NCBI GenBank assembly: GCA_914767885.1
Contig: CAJZBQ010000003.1
Location: 620,001 to 684,000, forward strand
Origin: Blepharisma stoltei
Taxonomy: Eukaryota > Ciliophora > Heterotrichea > Heterotrichida > Blepharismidae
Direction: 5' to 3'
DNA: 64,000 bases
The stretch's first letter is position 1. Each line of letters starts with the position of its first letter. Below the pieces are notes generated by a model. The model saw nothing but the letters and a program-made list of their open reading frames with translations, ran no database searches and was not told the DNA's origin. Made by a program: the position numbers and the translations under genes. Below, piece by piece: positions 55,697 to 64,000 of the stretch.

Positions 55697-55922
55697 CCCT
55701 TAAATTGGAATAAAGCACACTTTTGGAGAATAATCGCTATAATATTCTTCTTATTTTATATAAATATATAATGCTCTGCTTACTCTCCACCATTTAGAAT
55801 AGAAAAAATATAAGTAAGTTTTCAATTTTTATTATTTAGCATAGAAATTATGCTTCCAATCTAAAATTTTTTTAATTTACTAAAAAATAGATTTTTTTCC
55901 AAATTAAAAGAGAGGGATTAAT
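55697..55922. mobile_element. Decayed family-4 MITE
   Basis: Ends CCCCTTAAATTGGAATAAAG and CCAAATTAAAAGAGAGGG, similar to the element at 26342. Core AT-rich. Confidence 0.5.
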
Positions 55923-55990
55923 AATCAATTAAATATATTGAAATTGATTTTCTTTATATCGCTATAAAATCTCCTCTGTGAGAGTATTTC

Positions 55991-56429
55991 TTACTTACTT
56001 ACTTACTTACTTACTTAATTATCTGGTGTTTAAGGTGTCTAGTGCCGCAGCCCAAAAGGGCCTATGGCAAAACTAGTGACGTAGGCGAGCCATCTTGGCA
56101 CGGGTCAGCCCCGTCCAAGCCTTCTATCAACTCCTGCTTCACCGGCCTTGCTGCACGTCTCACCTGGCACGTTGCCGTCGCCTTGTCGCTCGACTCAGCT
56201 CCTGCGCGTGTTCCGCCTAAGGGTCATCCTCCCGTGGGGATGTGCTGAGAGGTAAAAGCCCGAAATCTTGAGGGGACTGAGGAGTGGTTCCTTTGGTTAT
56301 CCCCAAAGTTAAACCGCTGTTGCTGTCCAGAAGTTCTCGAGTGAAAACCTAACCCTATAAATAAAATTCCATGAGGGAGAGAGAAAATTAGCAAAGCTAA
56401 TTTCTCTCGAACCGAATGCCATTTTATTT
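55991..56429 (-). mobile_element. SINE-like retroposon, copy 2
   Basis: 13-bp duplication GTGAGAGTATTTC at 55978 and 56430. About 85 % like the copy at 2781-3206 over its whole length, with a longer (GTAA)n tail and the same 5' hairpin. Confidence 0.9.
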
Positions 56430-56507
56430 GTGAGAGTATTTCAAAATTGAGTAAAAGACAATTATGCCAAACTCCGAGATTTGCATGAAAATTATCCTAG
56501 CTCCCTT

Positions 56508-56850
56508 CTCCTTAAACCAACTAAACCATTGGAATAATCCCTATTTTTTGCCCAAAAACCCACTCTCTGTGAGTGATCAAAAACTTTTTTATTATGAAAA
56601 AATATTTTGATATATAAATGATAATTATTGTAATGAAATTTCTAGTTAATTCTGTTTAATTTTAAACAATTTGAATTTTAAACCATAAGTTTTAAAATTC
56701 AATTAATATTTGTTTTCAATCTATTTCAAATTTTTTTTTTTTAAATTTTTAAAGAAATTTCTTTAAAATTCATATACAAATTTTTAAAAAAAATTTAACT
56801 CCCTTCATGAGCGAGCAAATTTTTCTGTCCGCTCACGGAGGGGGAGTGTA
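56508..56850 (-). mobile_element. Decayed family-1 MITE
   Basis: Reverse orientation; markers CTAAACCATTGGAATAATCC, ATGATAATTATTGTAATG, and hairpin remnant CTCCCTTCATGAGCGAGC with CGCTCACGGAGGGGGAG. Confidence 0.8.
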
Positions 56851-56990
56851 AAAAATACCAGATTTCTAATTTTCTACAATTAAATAAAAATAACTTAAAG
56901 TTAGCTACTGGATGCTTAACATAGTTCATTAAATATACATCTGATATAATTTTCTATTAATTTTAACAAGATAATTGCAATTCTAAACGC

Positions 56991-57749
56991 TTAATTGTTC
57001 TGAAGTAAAGCTCCAAGAGCTCCCATATACGCTCCATATTCTGAGAAAATCAATTTCCCACTTCCTCTTGACCAAAAATTCACACTTTCCTGCGCCTTAT
57101 GCATAAACAAAGGTGGGCTTACCGCATTTCCAATAACCACAATATTTTCGATCATCTCTACCTTTGACACCATATAAGCAATCAGAGTCAAATTATAAGC
57201 AAACATCACCAACAAAGATCTCGCTAAATCCCTTTGATTTGCAATTTTTGTCGTAAGTTTAGCACAAGAAGAAGCTATAATGTCAGCTCCTAGGCCGATG
57301 TTGGAGTAGTCTCCTCCATAGATATCCCCAACAGTTAAATCAGCTTGCCCATTGTCACCTAAAGCAGCTTCTTCTATAGCTTCTTCAGGGGTTTTATAGT
57401 TTGTGCAGAGTTTTATGAGTCCTCAGAAGGTGGATGAGCCTATACTTGTTCCGCTTACTTTTTCACAAGAGTCTGGGGATGAAAACTTGTAGATGCTGAG
57501 ACCTTCTCTGACATTGACTATTAAACAAGGATAAATGCTGGATGATATTGGGATTTTGGTGGTGTTTTCAGGCTGGCCGCGGTGGATAACATTAATTCTG
57601 GTGCAAGATCCTCCATAGTAGAAAAAGCTATTGAGAGATAATGTATTGAGAGTATCCAGAGCTTTGGAAATGCATTGGCTTGTTACAACAGAGTTATATG
57701 TAAAGTCGTAATAGTCGCTAATAGTTTGATGCATTCCATCAAATCTCAT
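56991..57749 (-). CDS. Pantothenate kinase (type II/Fumble-like), N-terminus unclear
   Basis: 252 aa from MRFDGMHQTI. It matches the catalytic core and C-terminal half of eukaryotic pantothenate kinases: IYPCLIVNVREGLSIYKF, VSGTSIGSSTFWGLIKL, EEAALGDNGQADLTVGDIYG, LGADIIASSCAK, FSEYGAYMGALGALL. Such enzymes phosphorylate pantothenate at the first step of CoA synthesis. The N-terminal ATP-site (a D-x-G-G-T type motif) is not visible; an upstream Met frame (MSLEKDK) runs into TAG at 57781, so an IES or a lost exon is likely. One Trp is TGA (TFWGL). Confidence 0.75.
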
Positions 57750-57799
57750 CCCTGTGATAGTGATGGGGATATTTTTGGGCTATTTGTCTTTTTCTAGGG

Positions 57800-59017
57800 A
57801 CATTTTCTCTTACAGAAATTTCTTCGGAGTATAAAAAATTTTGTTGGAAGAAATTTGGCTGAAAAATAATTTTTTTGGCAGTTGCTGATTAGAAAAAAAT
57901 TGTAACAAAATGGAATTGATGAAATATCAGAAAATGGAAAATCATGACAAAAGACATGCTAGTTATTTTTGTGTTTAATAATTTTTTCATATATAGGAAA
58001 AGATTCAAAGGAACGGTACTCTTCTTTGAGAAGCTTGAAATAGTATATATCAATTATCAGTGAATATAACATACATATTATTAGCAGTTATACTGTTATT
58101 GTGAAGCAATAAAATAGCTCTAAGCTAGTAGCGATAGTTTTATTTATTGCAATTTGATATATGCTACTATCATTTAATTAGCTTAAAAGATGAGAAGATG
58201 TAAATTTTATTTTAAAATGAAGCTTGGCTTATTATTTCCGATTTTATGGTAAATAAATACGAAAATTGATTATATTTTACAATCAATTTAGCCTTTATTA
58301 ATAAAATTGAAATTAAAATTGAATTGCTTAATAGAGGTATAAATAACTCCAAAATGTGTTTGGAGATAAAAAGATGATAAAGAATTATTACACTCTTCTT
58401 GAATTAGTACTGCAATTCTGATATAAACAGGCCCTATATCAATTCCTACTTGATTTCCCATTACTATATTAATTTAAAAATGCCTTTAGCCTTCCTATCT
58501 ATTTTATCTTTATTTTTAATAAATTTCAACGATTAAAAGGTCTTTAAACTCTCTTTCCTTTATCACTTAGTTTTTGAATTTTAAATGCTCTTAAAATAAG
58601 AAAATTGATTTTTATCAATAATCTTTAGGCTAGAACGTCAAACCAAATAGGCCATCAAGTCTTTTTGATATAAAATTATTGTTTCATTGATATTTGAGTC
58701 AAAATTTAACAATTCTGGCGAAAAAATTGGAGATTAAGGAAAAGCTTGATCTAATTTAGATAAGTTAAATGCAACTAGTTAAACCCTTTGAAACCAATGA
58801 TCTAAATTCAAATTAATTTTATAAATATTGTCAATCAGAACACCCATATTCCATATTTTTATACTTAATTTACTGACATTTTAGCTGGCCAACAGCAATT
58901 TAAAATCATTAAAATATTAAGCAATCAGAATAAAAATAGCTTGGCCAGACTAATATTTAAGCTTTAATAATTAACAAAAAACTCTTAAATACATTGTTTT
59001 TAATATATTGGCGACTC
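57800..59017. other. AT-rich intergenic DNA
   Basis: No MITE markers and no open frame of note. The missing PanK N-terminus might lie near the left edge. Confidence 0.4.
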
Positions 59018-59545
59018 CTAGTTTAGTGGCGAAAGAAATTTCGCAATTTCTTCTAAAATCGAAAAATCGGTTGTTTCTATTTGACTCTGAATTTCACTCA
59101 AGCTTAGAACTGAGCATGCTTTTGGGGCTATATCTTCGCTTCTTAGCTGGATTTTTCTTCCAGGTTTTCCTAACTCCTCAAAATCTTCAAATCTCAGCCT
59201 TTTCCCCCTTATTTTTCTTGCAATTTCTTTGTCCTCTTGCAACGGGTGCACAAATTTAAGGTCTTTTTTCTTCAAAGTTCCAACTTTTTTCAGCATTAAC
59301 CTTCCCAGACTCATTGTGCTTCTTATCTTTTTGGCTTCTAAATAAGCCTTTCTAGCTTGGTCATACTGGTCGAATATTTCATATAAAATACCAAGATTGA
59401 TCCATGCTTCTCCTCTATCAAGGCCTAAATGGATAGCTTTAATGAAGCATTGGAATGCATCGCATGGCATATATGCCTCAGCATACCTAATCCCAAGCCT
59501 GCAAAGGTTTGAATAGCTGTTCTTATTAATGTCCAAAGGCAACAT
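59018..59545 (-). CDS. Small TPR protein
   Basis: 175 aa. It has one and a half to two tetratricopeptide repeats at residues 13-75 (NLCRLGIRYAEAYMPCDAFQ, then EAWINLGILYEIFDQYDQAR), followed by a basic and then acidic tail (KKVGTLKKKDLKFV, then FEDFEELGKPG). No insert. TPRs mediate protein contacts. With only two repeats it may be part of a larger complex, for example a ciliary or chaperone adaptor, but that is speculative. Confidence 0.75.
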   Translation of the reverse strand: MLPLDINKNSYSNLCRLGIRYAEAYMPCDAFQCFIKAIHLGLDRGEAWINLGILYEIFDQYDQARKAYLEAKKIRSTMSLGRLMLKKVGTLKKKDLKFVHPLQEDKEIARKIRGKRLRFEDFEELGKPGRKIQLRSEDIAPKACSVLSLSEIQSQIETTDFSILEEIAKFLSPLN

Positions 59546-59994
59546 TAAATATTATAATAGTTCTCTATAGAAAATTATGGCAAATTGTTGGTTTTGGTGT
59601 GGTGATAATTATTTCGTATAAAATTATTTAAAATTAATCTTAAATATTTGTGCCTAGTGTTCTGGCTTTAAAATAACTTAGAGAGATATCATTCTTTAAT
59701 AATTATGCTGCTGATTTTCTTGGGCTAGAATTTATTAAAAGTTGGACTATCCTGGCTATTTCGAGCTATACCGTATAATTTTTCTGGTGGCTTGCTACTA
59801 TGTAGAGTGAAACAGGCATTATAAAATGATTTTTATTAATTATAACTGTTTTGGTAAATGATTAATGAATTTTTGAGTAGGACAGTCCAATATATGGAAA
59901 ATCATTATTTTTTGTCATGAGACTTAATAAATTTTAAAGCCAAATATCTTCTCTCCATTTACTAGGTGAAATTTATAAACTCCCTTTATGATTG

Positions 59995-60170
59995 ATATGC
60001 ATTAAAATGGCGACACGTGTCAACCTGCCCTCTTGGCGCAACAGTCCATCTTTGGGGAAAAAAAAACCTCCAGGCTTGAGTCGAAAAGCGGTAGAACCCC
60101 CTAATACGGGAGGTCTTTGGCATCTGCCCCACCTTTATGGCTAGCACCTGACTTTAATAACCTAATCTCA
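59995..60170 (+). mobile_element. Short GC-rich retroposon-like block
   Basis: Plus 5' end ATTAAAATGGCGACACGTG, the same TAAAATGG start as the other retroposons. Possible 10-bp duplication TTTATGA[TG]TG at 59985 and 60171. The body is unlike the others. Confidence 0.6.
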
Positions 60171-60617
60171 TTTATGAGTGTACAAGATTTTCAAAGAGAG
60201 GATTGAGTTTTTTAAAAAAATTATAAAATCTAATAGGGTTAGATAAAAATTTTCATTATATATGAAAACATTTTAGAGTAAATTTTTTTCCTCACTTACT
60301 CATAAGAATTTTCCTCAAAAATGGAGTTTTCATAGTTCATTGAGAAGAGTAAGACAATTATTTAAAAATTTCATATTGTATAAAGCACTGATATTTTAAA
60401 TAGTCATAATTGAAAACAAGATTATTCGAATTTGCATTAATATCAGAATTTTAACATAAATTTATTAAAGACTTATGGTTTAAAATTTATTGCATAGTAA
60501 AATTAATAGTTCTCCTTTGGAATATTTATTGATTGATAAAAAATTGATAAATTTACAAAAAAATATAAAATATCAGATAATCAAGCATTTATATGAAAAC
60601 CGTAATTTCAATTAAAA

Positions 60618-62578
60618 ATGGGAGCGTGTATATCAAAGGAAGATGTAGCAGCCCAGAAAAAGAGACAGCAGAAAGGAGATTTAAAAGTTCCTGAGTTTTT
60701 TTATTCTATGCAAAACAAGAATTTTTTTAAAAAAGAAAAAAAAATGGATAATTTAAGGCTTTTTTCTTTGCAAAAAGGTATATCTTAACAGACTTAACAA
60801 AAAAATACTCCAACTGCACCCAGATGCAAAAATCAATAAAATCCAGATTCCAAACCCTTTTGATCTTCATACTGAATCAGCAATTGGCTATTTATCAAAA
60901 ACAAGGATTATGCTTGCAGGTGGCACTGATTCTACTTCCTGTCTTACCAATGATGCTTTCATTATTGATATTGACGGGATGAGACTCTATAATATATGCG
61001 GTTTACCAATTCCAGCCAAAGAAGGAACATTGATTGAGCATAATGGCTTTGTTTACTATACCGGTGGGCTTATAGAAGCTGAAGACGAAGCTTATTATCT
61101 CAATGAAGAGCCAGCGCCTCTAATGAGGTACAGTATTAAAAATAATTCCTGGGAATATTTAGAAATCTCAGAAAAAAACGGTGAAGTCACTTTGTTTATC
61201 CCAAAAAAAGTGATGGAAAAAGAAGACGAGGGAAAAATAAGTCCAAAATATGACAAAAATTTTCCATTAAGCGATATTATATTGCCTGGAGTATTTTTAT
61301 ATGGTAAAAAGATTTTCTTTATTGGTGGTCATAGTGTCAATATTCATGGCAAGATCAAGATGAATAAAAATGTTTACAGTTTAAATTTGGATTCTCTTGA
61401 GTTTGTAAAGGAAAATTTTAAGTTAGCTATTAAGGCAGCCAAGCCAGCTTGTGGGATTGATGGTGATAAAGTTATTATTGCCGGTGGGCATGATCCAAAT
61501 ACTGGAAAATCAAATTCTCAAGTCTATGTTGTAAATATAGCAGAAGCAGATATTGGGTCAAAAAATTTAGAACCACTAAGCTTTGAATTATCAGAGGGTT
61601 ACCCAGCAATTATTTCCACAAGTAGTCCAATATTTATTTCCTTTCCTAAATTTGCATTTTGGAATGTCAAAAAAGAATGCTGGGAAAGTTATGATATTGG
61701 AATAACAAAAAAAGACCCAAAAATGAGTAAAAAGGCTAATTTTCCACATATAATAGCTAACAAAAGCAATATATTTGCATTCTAAAAGCTTTTTCTTGGC
61801 ACATCCTCTATTTATCGTAAGTTTTAATTTTATAAATCATACCAATTAATATCAAACAAAATAAGTGCTAGATATTAAATAGAGAATTAAGAGAAAATCC
61901 TTAAAAATTTCCTCTTTAGACACCGAAGATTCTGAACCAAAAAGCCAAAAATCAACAAATTCTTTTGAGGCCAACAAAAGTGAAAAGGAAGAGGAAAGTG
62001 AGAATTCCAGCGAAATAAAAGATAAAGATAGTATAGATAGTGCTGCACAGGAAGAAAAACCCGTTAAAATTAAATCCCCAAAAATTGAAGCTCCAGAAAT
62101 TGAAGAAGAATCACACAGCTTCAGTAACGATAAAAGCCAAAGCATAAAAGCTCCTCCTCAAGCTCCTATTAGATTACCTCCTGGAAAGGTAGATATAGTA
62201 GCTAGGCAATTAATGGCTGATTTAAAGCTTGGAAGCAAAATCTTGCCAATATTGAATAAACATAGTGAAAAAAAATATAAAGAAAATATCATAAATCTAA
62301 ATCCTAAACTTAGAAGACCAAAAATCCATTTAGAAGAATATTCAGACATAAGCTCGAGTGAGGAAGAACAAGAACCCAAAATTAGGAAAAAAATAAGTTC
62401 TTCAGTGTTGCTTAAAGAAAAACAAGAAAACTCTAGTAGCAGTTTAACTGACGATAAATCTGAATTGATTATTGATCCTAATGGAGATATTTCACCAATA
62501 CAGGTAAAAAAAATCATAAGCCAAAATGGAAAAGCTAACACGGAGTTTAAATTGAGCTTGAAGAGTGCTTGGAGTTAA
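60618..62578 (+). CDS. Kelch-headed protein, short paralogue of the giant gene
   Basis: 587 aa after removal of 60702-60780 and 61770-61887. It starts MGACISKEDVAAQKKR, again with Gly2/Cys4 lipidation signals. The Kelch-like part (residues 40-370) aligns closely with the giant gene (MLAGGTDSTSCLTND, FVYYTGGLIEAEDE, KKIFFIGGHSVNIHG, VIIAGGHDPNTGKSNSQVYV). In place of the 43-unit tail it has about 215 acidic/Ser-rich residues (EKEEESENSSEIKDKDS, YSDISSSEEEQEP). It stands divergently from the giant gene, 6.7 kb away. A myristoylated propeller scaffold is the best reading; the partner is unknown. Confidence 0.87.
60702..60780 (+). mobile_element. 79-bp TA-bounded IES
   Basis: Removal gives PEFFYLNRLNKKILQL; position corresponds to the IES at 53727-53798 in the giant paralogue. 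Confidence 0.85.
61770..61887 (+). mobile_element. 118-bp TA-bounded IES
   Basis: Removal joins agc-aat-aag-aga (NKSNKRKSLKISSLDTED), skipping stops on both sides, and unites the Kelch head with the acidic tail. Confidence 0.78.
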
Positions 62579-63483
62579 GATACAGAGTATAACTCATTGA
62601 CTAAAAGAACGAAATTTCTATTTAATAATTATAAAATCAATCAATCAAGCATTGCATCATTTTATTTTATACTTAAAATCAGTAATTACTTTATTCCAAC
62701 CTTCATAATAATTAATGTCTTTAATCTCTTGCTTATTTAATTTTATAAGTGGACTTAATTAGTGATAATATAAAGTATATTTATATTTTGGGGTTGGCCA
62801 GCAATTAAATTTACTAATATCAAATATATTTAATACCGAATAATGCATTTGAAACAATTTATCGAGCTAGACATTAAAGTTAATATTTATTTTGGCTCTT
62901 ATTCTTATTTTTTAGATTTTTATAATTGTCTAAATAGTTAACTACTTTATAAATTAAAAATATTAAATATAAATGCAAAGAAATTCTGTAAAAACCTTAC
63001 AAAAGGAAAGTTTGGCTAGATTAACACCTATAAATAAATCTTAAAGGCTGCATTACTTAGATAACAATTAAGCTTAGCTTATTAAAAAATATACTTGTAA
63101 TAAACTAACTAAAAATTCCAGAAAATCGTTTGGGATTTGGAAAGCACCAATGACTTTTAATAAAAATCATTTTTATTAATTTCCGTACCCCTTAAAGGAA
63201 TTATCATATTCCCTAAGTCTATTATATTTTCTATCAAACTTTACCATTCCTATAAAGACTTCTTCTTTATATTTTATCATGCCTAACTGCGATTATATCA
63301 ATAATTAATTTTCTAATTAAAACAATTTTTTACTATCTTAATTAACTCATCCTCTAAAATAGGAATCCCTATCTATCCACTTCCTTCTAATCTTTTTATT
63401 TTGTGCCTCAAACCCATCAAAAATTTTCTAAAAAATATATCAAGGCCATTAGTCTATTGGAAAACGCATAGTAATATTTTAAA
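62579..63483. other. AT-rich intergenic DNA
   Basis: No frame or repeat recognised; contains the presumed promoter of the secreted protein gene. Confidence 0.4.
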
Positions 63484-64000
63484 ATGTCAAGGAAACTTTG
63501 GATTGCCTTGTGGATTTTGATACTTTTCGAAGGAACTTTAGCTATCAAAAGCGATATTAATCAGCAAAAATTAGATAACAACCAAATCTTCGTTCAATTA
63601 TCTCAAGAAGAAACTGCTGGAGAAAGCACTGGAGAGACCACGACTGCTGAGTCTGAAGAATATGCTTCAACTGAGGAGCAAACTGCTGAGGAGTCATCAG
63701 TTGATACGAGTACAGAAGAAGAAAGTGAGGATTCTAGTACTTTTACAGAAACAACCTCAGAAGAGACCTCAACTGAAGAAAGCGCTGCTGAATCTCAAGA
63801 AGAGACTGCCGCTGAAGAGAGCTCTGAAACTCAAGAAGAGGCTGCAAGTGAAGAAGAAGCAGCTCAAAGCTCTGAAACCCAAGAAGAGGCTGCAAGTGAA
63901 GAAGAAGCAGCTCAAAGCTCTGAAGCCCAAGAAGAGGCTGCAAGTGAAGAAGAAGCAGCTCAAAGCTCTGAAACTCAAGAAGAGGCAGCAAGCGAAGAAG
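63484..64000 (+). CDS. Secreted or surface Glu/Ser-rich repeat protein (partial)
   Basis: Open to the window end (172 codons seen). The N-terminus MSRKLWIALWILILFEGTLA is a clean signal peptide with likely cleavage after LA. The rest is acidic and Thr/Ser-rich (ETTTAESEEYASTEEQ), passing into a 16-aa repeat EEAAQSSETQEEAASE. Candidate for an extracellular mucin-like or calcium-binding matrix protein. Length and C-terminus unknown. Confidence 0.75.
   Translation, partial: MSRKLWIALWILILFEGTLAIKSDINQQKLDNNQIFVQLSQEETAGESTGETTTAESEEYASTEEQTAEESSVDTSTEEESEDSSTFTETTSEETSTEESAAESQEETAAEESSETQEEAASEEEAAQSSETQEEAASEEEAAQSSEAQEEAASEEEAAQSSETQEEAASEE
63853..64000 (+). repeat. 48-bp coding tandem repeat
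   Basis: Units starting at 63853, 63901 and 63949 (GAAGAAGCAGCTCAAAGCTC), differing at one or two bases; the array runs off the window. Confidence 0.92.

Overview
The window reads as germline (micronuclear) DNA of a heterotrich ciliate, most probably Blepharisma. Three things point there. TGA is read as tryptophan throughout, as in the lipase, PCF11-like and MORN genes, while TAA and TAG end genes. One clear spliceosomal intron is exactly 15 nt. Most genes are broken by short AT-rich or palindromic inserts, usually flanked by TA, whose removal restores one open frame. Blepharisma is the heterotrich I know with UGA=Trp, tiny introns and a MITE-rich germline, so the assignment is inference, but the excisable inserts (internal eliminated sequences, IESs) are seen directly.

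Layout. 0.5-2.7 kb: SNF5-domain/PHD protein with two IESs. 2.8-3.2 kb: retroposon. 3.3-11.2 kb: tandem array of five monoacylglycerol-lipase-like hydrolases plus one relic, four of them interrupted by different elements. 11.3-17.3 kb: coiled protein, an enoyl reductase-MORN fusion, a PCF11-like factor and a p24 cargo receptor. 17.4-20.3 kb: an Ulp1-like protein lacking its catalytic residues, with a hairpin IES and a Mutator-like element. 20.4-25.3 kb: cathepsin L, two unknown proteins and a bZIP factor hit by a retroposon. 25.3-29.4 kb: calmodulin cluster, one gene holding a 2.3-kb IES with a (CCCCCA)n tract. 31.3-42.8 kb: acidic repeat protein, WD40 protein, Jupiter-like protein, coiled-coil protein, C2H2 protein, RRM-KH protein and an unknown basic protein. 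43.2-53.9 kb: one giant minus-strand gene coding for about 2,754 aa, an N-myristoylatable Kelch-like head followed by about 43 serine/lysine blocks. 57.0-59.5 kb: pantothenate kinase-like and TPR genes. 60.6-62.6 kb: a plus-strand paralogue of the giant gene. 63.5 kb to the edge: secreted acidic repeat protein, cut by the window end.

Mobile DNA dominates the rest. About fifteen copies, intact or decayed, belong to one MITE family (family 1). Other MITEs have unrelated terminal sequences, but at least one copies the family-1 plan of a hairpin at one end and two repeats at the other. Several near-perfect palindromes are present. At least six short retroposons carry target-site duplications, and five of those six share a TAAAATG-type 5' end. 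Gene models were tested by summing exons after removing each insert. Nearly all give a length divisible by three, including the giant gene with eleven inserts. Exceptions are lipase 3 (one surplus base) and the WD40 gene (one missing base near its N-terminus).
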